Source: Parabacteroides sp. PF5-6 (GTDB taxonomy: Bacteria > Bacteroidota > Bacteroidia > Bacteroidales > Tannerellaceae). From it: 64,000 nucleotides of DNA. A program made the translations under genes and the position numbers. This document shows positions 18,381-26,352 of this stretch, in pieces; position 1 is the stretch's first letter, and each line of letters opens with the position of its first letter. The DNA lies in assembly GCF_029504695.1 (NCBI RefSeq), contig NZ_JAQFIN010000007.1, forward strand, positions 62,001 through 126,000, written 5' to 3'. The notes under the pieces were generated by a model that saw nothing but the letters and a program-made list of their open reading frames with translations, made no database searches and was not told the origin of the DNA.

Positions 18381-18388
18381 CAAAGATA
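18381..18388 (-). promoter_or_regulatory. candidate -7 box for the reductase leader
   Basis: Minus strand TATCTTTG, a perfect -7 match. A CAAA at 18400-18403 is too close to be a standard -33 box. Confidence 0.4.
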
Positions 18389-18632
18389 GTGATTCTAATC
18401 AAATTGCAGACGATCTAAAGCAATGTGTTTGGACTATTAATAATATTTAAATCAATTATTAACCAAGGTGCAAGTATCAATATTAGATAAATTCACATCT
18501 TGTGCCAACATAAATATTGATATTCAGAAGATTTAGCTACTCAAAAAATGTAGTAACTTAGAATCCAAGAGATAGGTAGGCAAAAAAATCAAGTTCGGAC
18601 ACAAAGAAATAGAAGGAATAGAAATATGATCG

Positions 18633-19679
18633 CTATACTGATTTCGTATCGTAGTATCTCTTTTTAAGCCATAGCGAAACGCCTACTAACGCAATGAGTA
18701 CCGGGACTTCTACCAGTGGCCCGATTACTCCCGCAAATGCCTGTCCGCTATGGATTCCAAATACTCCAATCGCTACGGCAATAGCCAATTCAAAGTTATT
18801 TCCGGCTGCCGTAAATGAAACCGATGCGTTTACATCGTAGGACGCACCCACCGCTTTCGCCACGAAGAAGCTGATAAAGAACATAGCGACAAAGTATATC
18901 AACAGAGGGATTGCGATACGAACCACGTCCATCGGTATCTGTACGATAAGTTCACCTTTAAGGCTGAACATTAGCACAATGGTAAGCAGTAATGCGATTA
19001 GTGTAAGAGGGGAGATAGCAGGAATAAACTTTTTTTCGTACCATTCGACCCCTTTTGCCTTAACCAAGATTAATCGGCTTAATATCCCCATCAGGAACGG
19101 GATACCTAAGTAAATCGTCACCGTTTTAGCGATTGTCCCGATGGATATATCCACTATTGCTCCCTCAAAGCCGAACAACGGCGGTAGTTTGGTGATAAAC
19201 AGCCAAGCATAAAAGCCATAAAGAAAGACCTGAAAGATGCTGTTCAATGCCACCAAGCCAGCGCCATACTCGGTATTCCCTTCCGCCAGATCGTTCCACA
19301 CCAAAACCATTGCGATACAACGAGCCAAGCCTATAAGAATAACCCCCACCATGTATTCGGGGTAGTCCTGCAAAAAGATTATCGCTAAAATAAACATAAG
19401 TACGGGACTGATGACCCAATTCAAAACGAGGGATGTCCCCAGTATTTTTACGTTGGAAAAAACTTTCGGCAATAACCTGTAATTCGCCTTCGCCAACGGC
19501 GGATACATCATAAGAATAAGACCTATCGCCAATGGTATATTGGTAGTACCTCTTGAAAAAGAATCGACCGTTACGGCAAATGACGGCGCGAAATATCCGA
19601 GTGCCACACCGATAGCCATTGCAAGGAATATCCACAGCGTCAGATTCTTATTCAGAAACCCCATCTTCTTTCTACTCAT
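18633..19679 (-). CDS. acr3: ACR3-family arsenite efflux permease
   Basis: About 348 residues with ten predicted membrane helices. It exports arsenite (and possibly antimonite) across the inner membrane. The family Cys is present in [11 protein letters not shown] (about residue 125), with NFELAIA and a late PLVEVPVLI block. I use the ATG at 19679 (MSRKKMGF). An ATG at 19691 would extend it by four codons. The start overlaps the end of arsC by a few bases, which indicates coupling. Last gene of the ars operon. ArsA encoded upstream may energise it, although ACR3 can also work alone. Confidence 0.93.
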   Translation of the reverse strand: MSRKKMGFLNKNLTLWIFLAMAIGVALGYFAPSFAVTVDSFSRGTTNIPLAIGLILMMYPPLAKANYRLLPKVFSNVKILGTSLVLNWVISPVLMFILAIIFLQDYPEYMVGVILIGLARCIAMVLVWNDLAEGNTEYGAGLVALNSIFQVFLYGFYAWLFITKLPPLFGFEGAIVDISIGTIAKTVTIYLGIPFLMGILSRLILVKAKGVEWYEKKFIPAISPLTLIALLLTIVLMFSLKGELIVQIPMDVVRIAIPLLIYFVAMFFISFFVAKAVGASYDVNASVSFTAAGNNFELAIAVAIGVFGIHSGQAFAGVIGPLVEVPVLIALVGVSLWLKKRYYDTKSV

Positions 19680-20325
19680 TGTTTCTTGCAATCAACTGGT
19701 TAATAACTTCATTGAATCTATTGTGGCAACATTTTCTATCAGGGGAAAGTTCCTTGCAATAGCCTGTTTTATGCTTTCGTGCATAGTCCCTCACACATTT
19801 TATGTCTTTGCAACCCGCACGAACGGCAGCCCTGATTTCTCCTAATGTTATTTCGCTGCAATGACATATAGGGACATTGTCTGGACGATCATTCAGATAT
19901 TTCAACAATATATTTTCCTGATAAAATTCATAGAATGCAGCCTTGATTTCGTCCCGTACCCTGCGAAACTCGCTGTCGATAAATTCGGGAGTTCCGGTTG
20001 CATCCGAAGGGTCGTCGAATCCTATATGCAAGCTATGTTTTACCTTGCCGGAAAAAGTCGGACAACTCTCATTCGCACCACCGCAAACGGTGATGACGTA
20101 ATCCCATTCTTCGTTCAGGTATTTTTCAACGCTATCCGATGTGTGGTGCGAAATGTCGATTCCCGCTTCTTTCATCACTTCGACCGCTTTGGGATTCAAT
20201 TTCCCGCTTGCTCTTGTTCCGGCGGAATGCACATCCAATCCGTCATCAAACGATTGTAAGAACCCGTGAGCCATTTGGCTGCGACAGCTATTTCCCGTAC
20301 AAAGGATTAAAATTTTCTTTTCCAT
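19672..20325 (-). CDS. arsC: arsenate reductase ArsC fused to BFD-like Cys domain
   Basis: Residues about 1-140 are a low-molecular-weight phosphatase-type ArsC. It has the P-loop CTGNSCRS (CX5R), the [11 protein letters not shown] redox cysteine region and the DDPSDATG loop, typical of thioredoxin-coupled enzymes that reduce arsenate to arsenite. Residues about 155-215 are an extra domain with [21 protein letters not shown] and GYCKEL..KCC. This resembles the BFD-like [2Fe-2S] domain, with Cys spacing partly unlike the standard. Stand-alone ArsC is about 135-145 residues, so this is a fusion. I choose the ATG at 20325, six bases after the arsA stop. The one at 20346 would overlap arsA. Confidence 0.85.
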   Translation of the reverse strand: MEKKILILCTGNSCRSQMAHGFLQSFDDGLDVHSAGTRASGKLNPKAVEVMKEAGIDISHHTSDSVEKYLNEEWDYVITVCGGANESCPTFSGKVKHSLHIGFDDPSDATGTPEFIDSEFRRVRDEIKAAFYEFYQENILLKYLNDRPDNVPICHCSEITLGEIRAAVRAGCKDIKCVRDYARKHKTGYCKELSPDRKCCHNRFNEVINQLIARNNE

Positions 20326-20330
20326 TTGTT

Positions 20331-22040
20331 CTATATATTTTTCCACTCTACCAGCGCAGTATTCCCGCTCGATAGTTGTTTAACTCTCTCTATCCATGTT
20401 AATTCGCTTTGCGCTTTAGCTTGCAGGAATGGGTTTTGGGTTTCCACCAACGACAGGCAGGAATTGACCACCCACCATTTGTTATTGATTCCGGCACGTT
20501 GCAGGTCGACTTGCAATCGTTCCGCTTCAAATACGGGCGTGGCTTCGGGTAACGTAACGATAACCACTTCCGTTTCACGGGCATTCCTTAAACGGGGTAA
20601 AAGTTTGCTTACCGAATCGGGAATACCCTGTGTGCGCTCCACTTCTTTGTGGTAGCTTTGCGTAGCATCCAACAGGAGCAGCGTGTGTCCGGTAGGTGCG
20701 GTATCAATCACAATGACCTCGTTGTCCGCTTTATCGACGATTTCCGCGAAAGCCTTGAACACGGCTATCTCCTGAGTGCATGGCGAACGTAAATCCTCTT
20801 CGATATACTCCATATCTTCGGCGCTCATGGTTGGCGCAGCCGTACTGCGGACTTCGTTTTTGTATTTTTCCAACACCTCTGCTTCATCAATCCGGCTAAC
20901 TGTCAGTCCCGATTTAACCGCAAGGTCATAATTCAGGTGATTCGCAGGGTCGGTAGTTGTCAGGTGGACTTTCGCACCACGGGAAACCAACCCTAATGCG
21001 ATACCGGTGGCCAATGTGGTTTTGCCGACACCGCCTTTACCCATAGTGAAAATAACCCGCTTGCCCGATGCGTATAAATCGTCTATCAGGTTGTCGAGGC
21101 TCTTTTCTCCGGTTATCGGTTTATAGCCGGCAACAGGCTGAACTTCATCTTCGCTCAGCAAACGGCGGATATTCGCCACGTTTGACAGGTTGTAAGAGCG
21201 AAGCGGAACATTGAACAGAGGAAATCCGGTAAGTCCTTCCGGCATATTTTTAATTGCCGACTGCTGTTTGCCGTGAATCTGACTCGAAACGGAATCCTGT
21301 TCATCGACTTGTTGCAACACTCCATTGATAACCAATGTTTGGTTCTTAATCCCCAGCGACATAAGTTCGTGGGAGGAACGGGCAGCTTCGTTTAAAGCAG
21401 TCGTTTCAGGACGGCTAACCAGTATCAGGCGTGTTTTATCCCCGTCTGAAAGGGTGGCAACAGCCTGTTTGTAGATTCCCTTGCGTTCTTCCAGTCCCGA
21501 TAACTGTCCCAAACAAGACGCGCCGCGCGTACTTTCGTCAATGAACGTACTCCACGCCGACGGCAGTTGAAGCATACGCAAAGTGTGTCCGGTGGGTGCA
21601 GTGTCGAAAATAATATGGTCGAACCCGGTCTGTTTCTTTTCATCGGTTATGAAGTCCGAAAAGGCATTGAAAGCGGCTATTTCTACCGTACAAGAGCCTG
21701 AAAGCTGTTCTTCCATATTCTGAATAACGCTTTCGGGTAATTTGCCCCTATACGGAGAAATTACGCTTTCGCGGTATTCGGCTGCTGCCTGTTCGGGGTC
21801 GAGATTGACAACCGTAAGTCCGGGAACTTCCTTGATTGCAATACCGTGTCCGTCCAACGTTTGACCGAATACGTCTTGCAGGTTGGAAGCGGGGTCGGTA
21901 CTGATTAATAAAATTTTCGCTCCTTTGTCGGCTAAACTTACGGCAGTAGCGCAGGCAACCGATGTTTTACCTACCCCACCTTTTCCTGTAAAGAACAGGT
22001 ATTTTGTAAGCCCAATGCCGGACAGATTAAATGCTTTCAT
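20331..22040 (-). CDS. arsA: arsenite-stimulated ATPase ArsA
   Basis: 569 residues made of two homologous halves, each with a P-loop: GKGGVGKTS near residue 19 and GKGGVGKTT at 334-341. Each half also carries the DTAPTGHTLR/L signature of the ArsA/GET3 family. The metalloid-site cysteines are in the expected contexts: SGSCTVEIAAF, GASCLGQL and RSPCTQEIAVF, corresponding to Cys113, Cys172 and Cys422 of the E. coli plasmid protein. It hydrolyses ATP to drive the efflux permease. It follows arsD by 9 bp and is followed by arsC. Confidence 0.96.
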   Translation of the reverse strand: MKAFNLSGIGLTKYLFFTGKGGVGKTSVACATAVSLADKGAKILLISTDPASNLQDVFGQTLDGHGIAIKEVPGLTVVNLDPEQAAAEYRESVISPYRGKLPESVIQNMEEQLSGSCTVEIAAFNAFSDFITDEKKQTGFDHIIFDTAPTGHTLRMLQLPSAWSTFIDESTRGASCLGQLSGLEERKGIYKQAVATLSDGDKTRLILVSRPETTALNEAARSSHELMSLGIKNQTLVINGVLQQVDEQDSVSSQIHGKQQSAIKNMPEGLTGFPLFNVPLRSYNLSNVANIRRLLSEDEVQPVAGYKPITGEKSLDNLIDDLYASGKRVIFTMGKGGVGKTTLATGIALGLVSRGAKVHLTTTDPANHLNYDLAVKSGLTVSRIDEAEVLEKYKNEVRSTAAPTMSAEDMEYIEEDLRSPCTQEIAVFKAFAEIVDKADNEVIVIDTAPTGHTLLLLDATQSYHKEVERTQGIPDSVSKLLPRLRNARETEVVIVTLPEATPVFEAERLQVDLQRAGINNKWWVVNSCLSLVETQNPFLQAKAQSELTWIERVKQLSSGNTALVEWKNI

Positions 22041-22049
22041 TATCCCTGT

Positions 22050-22376
22050 TTATTTTAAATTCACAAAACCCAAATCCACGCCAGTCCATTCCATTAGCTG
22101 TTCCGTTGTCGGATAACCTTTCGATACGGTTACAACGCCGTCCACTAAGGTAATAGGCAAGGCTTCCGCACCGTGTTCCTGCAAATAGTCGTTCACCACC
22201 TTGTTGGAAACATAGAGTTGCGGTTCATCCCGCAGGTTATGGCGTTCGATAGCTACCCCTTTGCGTTTCAGGGCTTCCGTCATTGCGGCGATCCTCAACA
22301 GTTCAGGGTTTATGTTCGGCCCACACAATCCTGTGGGGCAACATAAAGCGGGGTCAAATATTTCTATCTTTTTCAT
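22050..22376 (-). CDS. arsD: arsenic metallochaperone ArsD
   Basis: 108 residues with the family's metalloid-binding cysteines Cys12, Cys13 and Cys18 (LCCPTGLCGP) and a thioredoxin-like fold. ArsD hands arsenite to ArsA and can act as a weak repressor. The C-terminal Cys pairs of the plasmid R773 protein are absent, as in many chromosomal ArsD. It lies directly upstream of arsA. Confidence 0.95.
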   Translation of the reverse strand: MKKIEIFDPALCCPTGLCGPNINPELLRIAAMTEALKRKGVAIERHNLRDEPQLYVSNKVVNDYLQEHGAEALPITLVDGVVTVSKGYPTTEQLMEWTGVDLGFVNLK

Positions 22377-22386
22377 ATTGTTCTTA

Positions 22387-23088
22387 TTATAAATAGTTAA
22401 TTATCAAATAGCAAATACCGATTGCAATAAAAAGGACAGCTACTATTTTTCGCATCCATTTTTCAAACGTTTGCATCCGGTTGTAGAATTTACCCAGCCC
22501 GGCAACGCTGTAAGCCAATATCCATGCAACGATAATTACGGGTAATCCTGTTGCTATGGCATACACAACGGGTAGTAGAAAACCACCTGATACGGTAGCC
22601 GACATCGGTATCAACATCCCGAAGTAAAACACTCCGCTTGTGGGGCAGAACGCAAGGGAGAAAAGAATCCCTAACAATAACGCTCCCCATCCGCCTTTGG
22701 CTTTCACTTTATGCCCGCCCATGTTGATTTGTGGCATTCTGATTTTGATTATATCCAGCATAAAAATTCCGATAAGAATAAGTGCCGGAGCGATAACCAT
22801 GCTGCCGTATTTGCCGATGAATTTCTGAACGGAGTACATACTTGCACCTTCCCGTAGTATCGGAATGAGTATGAATCCCAAAGCGGTATAGGCGATAACC
22901 CTTCCCAGCGTATATAGCAGACCGTTTAAGAAAATCTTATGCTTATTCTCTATATCTTTACTGATAAAGCCTATGGCCGTTATGTTAGTAGCCAACGGAC
23001 ACGGGCTTATAGCTGTCAGAATCCCTAAAAGAAATGCGGTGATAACGGGGATGTTGCTATTCTCTAAAAGCGACTGAATGTACTCCAT
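22387..23088 (-). CDS. ArsG-like CcdA-family membrane protein
   Basis: 233 residues with six predicted membrane helices and the CcdA/DsbD redox-site pattern: SPCPLATN (Cys30) in the first helix and AFCPTSGV (about Cys149) in the fourth. In arsenic operons this protein is annotated as the ArsG family, linked in the literature with arsF and arsE to handling of nitro- and aminoaromatic arsenicals. It could instead simply pass electrons to the lipoprotein made by the preceding gene. It overlaps that gene by one base (TAATG). Confidence 0.85.
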   Translation of the reverse strand: MEYIQSLLENSNIPVITAFLLGILTAISPCPLATNITAIGFISKDIENKHKIFLNGLLYTLGRVIAYTALGFILIPILREGASMYSVQKFIGKYGSMVIAPALILIGIFMLDIIKIRMPQINMGGHKVKAKGGWGALLLGILFSLAFCPTSGVFYFGMLIPMSATVSGGFLLPVVYAIATGLPVIIVAWILAYSVAGLGKFYNRMQTFEKWMRKIVAVLFIAIGICYLIINYL

Positions 23089-23534
23089 TACTGCTTCGGG
23101 CGTAGTTCTTCAATCTTATCCTTAATTCCGGTTTTGAAAACGTCCGGTTGCCCTTTCACATAAGAAAAAGCGTAGTCGGTCATATTGTTAATGGTTTCCT
23201 GATTGTTCTTCCATCCGTTGATAAACAATGAAGACCAAGTAACTTCATATTTGTCCGCAATCGCTTCGTTTTCCTTTTGCGAAATATCTATCGCTTTGAA
23301 CACGATAGCGCCGTTTGCCAACTCTTTTGAATATAGGCTATCCAGTAATTCTATGGTATGTTTCTCGATGGCACGGCAGGTAATACAGCGTTGCGCTCCA
23401 TGAAAATAAAGAACTTCTATGCGGTCGCCCTGAGCTGCTCCCTTTGTTTGCGCCGTCGCACTCGCTTTCTTATTTGTTCCGCCACCGCAAGAGATCAGGA
23501 CTATTGCAGCAAAAACATAAATCAGATTTTTCAT
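23088..23534 (-). CDS. ArsF-like thioredoxin-fold lipoprotein
   Basis: 148 residues with a lipoprotein signal peptide (lipobox LISC, Cys16). A thioredoxin-like domain follows, with a CITC motif at residues 50-53 and the YEVTWSSLFI strand. It would be anchored in the periplasm, where the CcdA-type ArsG neighbour could reduce it. Annotated in other genomes as the ArsF family of the arsEFG set. Substrate unproven. Confidence 0.8.
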   Translation of the reverse strand: MKNLIYVFAAIVLISCGGGTNKKASATAQTKGAAQGDRIEVLYFHGAQRCITCRAIEKHTIELLDSLYSKELANGAIVFKAIDISQKENEAIADKYEVTWSSLFINGWKNNQETINNMTDYAFSYVKGQPDVFKTGIKDKIEELRPKQ

Positions 23535-23544
23535 ACGTTAACGG

Positions 23545-23778
23545 TTATTGAGTGATTAATTGTTCAATTTCGTCCTTTGATAAAACTTTCCCTGTCGATA
23601 AAACCTTTTCATCGACAACCAGTGCGGGAAGCCCTCGTACACCGTATTCGATGATTTTAAGAATATCATCCACTTTGGTTACTGTTGCATCCGAGTTTAA
23701 TTCCGCAACGACCTGCTCAACCCTTGATAATAGCGTTTTGCAGTTTGCACATCCCGTTCCTAATACTTTAATTTCCAT
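23545..23778 (-). CDS. ArsE-like small thioredoxin
   Basis: 77 residues, a MTH895-type mini-thioredoxin with Cys10 and Cys13 in GCANCKTL and the RGLPALVV cis-proline loop. Cytoplasmic. With the next two genes it would form a cytoplasm-to-periplasm thiol relay, or it could serve as the electron donor for ArsC. Second gene of the operon. Confidence 0.85.
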   Translation of the reverse strand: MEIKVLGTGCANCKTLLSRVEQVVAELNSDATVTKVDDILKIIEYGVRGLPALVVDEKVLSTGKVLSKDEIEQLITQ

Positions 23779-23853
23779 ATCTTGCTTTTATTAAGTTTTA
23801 CAGACAGTTGTTTGCCGAACAGCGAACACTCAAAGCAAAAAACATATGCTACA

Positions 23854-24174
23854 TCAGCAGCATCCGTTCTTTTCAACGTATATATTGAACAGGCTTGCGA
23901 ATAAATTACGGGTATTCTCCCAATTCTCTTTATTGATGCAATACCTTACTTTGGGTGCTTCTACTTCACCCTGAATCAATCCGGCATCTTTCAGTTCTTT
24001 CAAATGTTGGGAAACCGTAGCTTTTGCGATAGGTAGTTCTTCGTGAATATCGCCGAAAAAGCAGCTATCCTGTTTTGCTAAAAACAACAATATAGCCACC
24101 CTTGTCGGATGCCCCAACGCTTTTGCAATCCGGGCGATCAACTCTTGGTCTTCTATTTTCATTGCTGTTTTCAT
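23854..24174 (-). CDS. arsR: ArsR/SmtB-family repressor
   Basis: 106 residues, winged helix with [14 protein letters not shown] and the recognition helix [16 protein letters not shown]. Cys38 (DSCFFGDI) and a C-terminal Cys105-Cys106 pair could form the arsenite-sensing site. This resembles the ArsR types that lack the classical CVC in helix 3. First gene of the operon. Its promoter carries a dyad that covers the -7 box, fitting auto-repression. Confidence 0.93.
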   Translation of the reverse strand: MKTAMKIEDQELIARIAKALGHPTRVAILLFLAKQDSCFFGDIHEELPIAKATVSQHLKELKDAGLIQGEVEAPKVRYCINKENWENTRNLFASLFNIYVEKNGCC

Positions 24175-24190
24175 TTTCTTTCTTTATTGC

Positions 24191-24228
24191 TGTTCGCAAA
24201 CTTACGAACAATGTTCTAATATTCCAAA
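24191..24228 (-). promoter_or_regulatory. ars promoter with overlapping operator
   Basis: On the minus strand the -33 box TTTG (24225-24228) and the -7 box TAAGTTTG (24197-24204) both match perfectly, with the usual 20-bp spacing. A dyad TGTTCG-N8-CGAACA (24191-24210) exactly frames the -7 box. ArsR bound there would block transcription. It lies 17 bp before the arsR start. Confidence 0.75.
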
Positions 24229-24239
24229 TGTATTTCTGT

Positions 24240-24297
24240 TTTTTAGTGCAAGGTGCAAGTTTATCTATATATAGATGCTTGCACCTTGCACTAAAAA
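24240..24297. repeat. 58-bp near-perfect palindrome upstream of ars promoter
   Basis: Two 20-bp arms (24240-24259 and 24278-24297) are exact reverse complements, with cores AGTGCAAGGTGCAAG and CTTGCACCTTGCACT. Between them ATCTATATATAGAT is itself a 14-bp palindrome. The ends are T-tract then A-tract, so it is not a standard terminator in either direction. A related AAGGTGCAAGT string occurs at 18465-18475. It may be a second regulatory site or a mobile-element end. Confidence 0.7.
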
Positions 24298-24341
24298 TAA
24301 ACTACTATAATCCAGATAGTTATTTATTTGAAAAGAAGATG

Positions 24342-24561
24342 TATCTTTGAACAGGTTGGATATGGCCAAATTACGTCCATACTCAGTAATTCGCGGTAGG
24401 TCTTACCACCTATGATAACCGTATCGACAGAAACCAACAGGTCTTTATAACCGTAATCTATCTTTTGGGAGCTGGGAAATTCGGTAAGCCAATCCAAACT
24501 ACCGTCCGGCTGCAATACGCTGGTCGAGTGATGCAGCAATGTATAGGATGATCTTTTTCAT
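24342..24561 (-). pseudogene. frameshifted 5' fragment of the RibD-like reductase gene
   Basis: Near-identical to the first 68 codons of the reductase gene at 17595-18122. A 2-bp deletion after the codons for the first 17 or so residues breaks the frame, and homology stops abruptly near 24360 so the 3' part is missing. It is a recent duplicate that cannot make an enzyme. Confidence 0.85.
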
Positions 24562-24571
24562 TTTTTTTATT
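24360..24571. repeat. duplicated 210-bp block, copy 2
   Basis: Direct repeat of 17919-18128, about 97% identical. Together the two copies bracket a 6.2-kb stretch holding the leader and the complete ars operon, a layout that permits RecA-dependent deletion or amplification. Confidence 0.85.
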
Positions 24572-24747
24572 ACGTGTTATTTTGGCCTGCATTGTGTCCC
24601 GTACATTAATCGCTGGATGAAAAATACTGTTGAAAATCGGGTAAGAATATTGGCAATATGGGGATTATTTAGTAATTTTGCACTAATAAGTCGCTCTTAA
24701 TGTATTGTTGAAAACGAAGCTAATCAGCGAATGATGATAGCTGGTTT

Positions 24748-25869
24748 CTAAATCGTTACCTGTCTGCAAAATCGAATTTGTAATGCACTGAAATTCAATC
24801 GACTGAAAAATTTTCTATGCCTTAAGCAATGCATAGTAACATCCTTATCAATCCCGCAGAAATCGGTAATTTCCTTCAGATACGAGTTCATCTTCTGATT
24901 ACACATAACCGGAAGAAGAAGACCTTTGGACTTACACATCTCATGGTTCTCATATTTGCGAATTATCTCCAACGGAATATCAAGCAGTGGTATGTCGCAC
25001 ATATTATCTGTTTTTTCTCTTGACTTACGAATCCAGTAGGTACCTTCGTTATCCAAAACAATATGCTCCTTTCTCAAGTTGCTTACATCAATAAAAGCTA
25101 GCCCGGTGAAGCAGCAGAAGACAAACACGTCTCTTACTAAATCAATTCTGGGCAGGTTAAAATCTTTGGTTGCAATTGTATCCAATTCCTCCTTTGTAAG
25201 AAAAACGGGGTTGGTTTTTACCTGCCTAAATTTAACTCCCATAAAAGGGTCGCTTTTCAGTAAACCTGCTGCAAAAGCAAGGGATGTTACTTTTTTAATC
25301 ACTTTCATATACCGGACGAGTGTATTTTGGCTCAACCTTTTATCAACTATCAGATATAGTTCATATTTTCGAATAAGCTGGGTAGTAAACTCGCTGAAGG
25401 TTATATCGGGTTTTCCGTACTCTTTCTCTATGACCACTTGCAGGGACTTATAACAGTTATCATACCTATTGATAGTGGAGTAGGCATAATCCAGCCCGAT
25501 ACGCCGTCGGCAATCCTCGTTATGCTCTTTGAAAAATGTAAGGACGGTTTTTGTTGTTTCCTTATTAAAGAGTTTTTTTAATAAGATTTCAGGGGTGAAA
25601 TGCTCATCCTGCAATACCATGTTCCGATGGATTTCATGCAGGCGGGTATGGAGGCCGCGGATATAATCGTTCAGTTCATTAGCCTCCCGGCTCTTTCCCC
25701 GGCACATTCCTAACTTTGCATCCCAGAGTTCTTCTTTTACGCTGCGGTTAATACGGATGTCGCTGTAAACCCCGTCAATAGTTACCCTAAGTAATACAGG
25801 GCATTCTCCGTTTCTCAATTTTCGGGTCTTGATAATGTAGACCAGAGCACTCATCATTTCTTGCTTCAT
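24748..25869 (-). pseudogene. tyrosine integrase lacking its C-terminal catalytic end
   Basis: 373 residues. The arm-binding domain (about 1-95), core-binding domain (about 110-205) and most of the catalytic domain are normal. The His347-x-x-Arg350 box (HCLRH) is present, but the sequence then changes to unrelated residues and stops. The GH...Y end with the nucleophilic Tyr is missing. The first catalytic Arg position reads Ala (FTGLAFID), as in CTnDOT-type integrases. The breakpoint is near 24820. It points away from a tRNA-Phe gene 250 bp upstream, a typical element attachment place. It is a relic and should be inactive. Confidence 0.8.
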
Positions 25870-26061
25870 AATACCTCTTTTTTAATGGTTTAAAAATAAG
25901 GAAATGAAATGAGATGGTCGGTATGCAAAACGCAGCAAATCAATACATTAAATACCATTTCGTTTGCTTTTTTTGTGTCGAAAAAAAGCATATGAATGAA
26001 CATAGAGAAATATGCTGTAAACCGCCGTTTTTTGCCATTTTCGCGGGGTTGCCCTAAAAAG

Positions 26062-26096
26062 AAAAATCCCTGAAACTGTCTATGTTTCAGGGATTT
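26062..26096 (-). terminator. terminator of tRNA-Phe
   Basis: Perfect 13-bp stem (26064-26076 with 26084-26096, AAATCCCTGAAAC arm) and a 7-nt loop. On the minus strand it is followed by a T-rich run. It lies 26 bp beyond the tRNA. Confidence 0.8.
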
Positions 26097-26121
26097 GCTT
26101 CGTTTTGCTACTCTTCTTAAG

Positions 26122-26194
26122 TGGTGCCACCAGGAATCGAACCGGGGACACAAGGATTTTCAGTCCTTTGCTCTACCAACTGAGCTATGGCACC
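26122..26194 (-). tRNA. tRNA-Phe (anticodon GAA)
   Basis: A 73-nt cloverleaf on the minus strand. Acceptor stem GGTGCCA/TGGCACC, D-arm AGCTCAGTTGGTAGAGC, anticodon stem AGGA/TCCT around CTGAAAA (anticodon GAA), T-arm with GGTTCGATTCC. CCA is not encoded. Its 3' end faces the truncated integrase, consistent with past use as an attachment site. I saw no second copy of the tRNA 3' end in the window. Confidence 0.95.
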
Positions 26195-26352
26195 GTGGGT
26201 TGCGTGTTTTTGTACCGTTTTTTTCAATACGGGTGCAAAGATAGGGAAGTTTTTTTAATATGCAATGGGGTGGGGCGTTTTCTGTGAAAATAATCTGTTG
26301 TTTGTGTGAAAGAAATATTTGTTGTTCGTTGAAGAAAACGCCTGTTACTCCA

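Noticed and set aside
24240-24297. Rho-independent terminator
   Set aside because: The long hairpin is followed by A residues on both strands, not by a T-run.
24673-24680. Promoter for a plus-strand gene (TAATTTTG)
   Set aside because: The box matches, but no plus-strand gene follows. It may be a leftover of a lost element and cannot be supported as functional.
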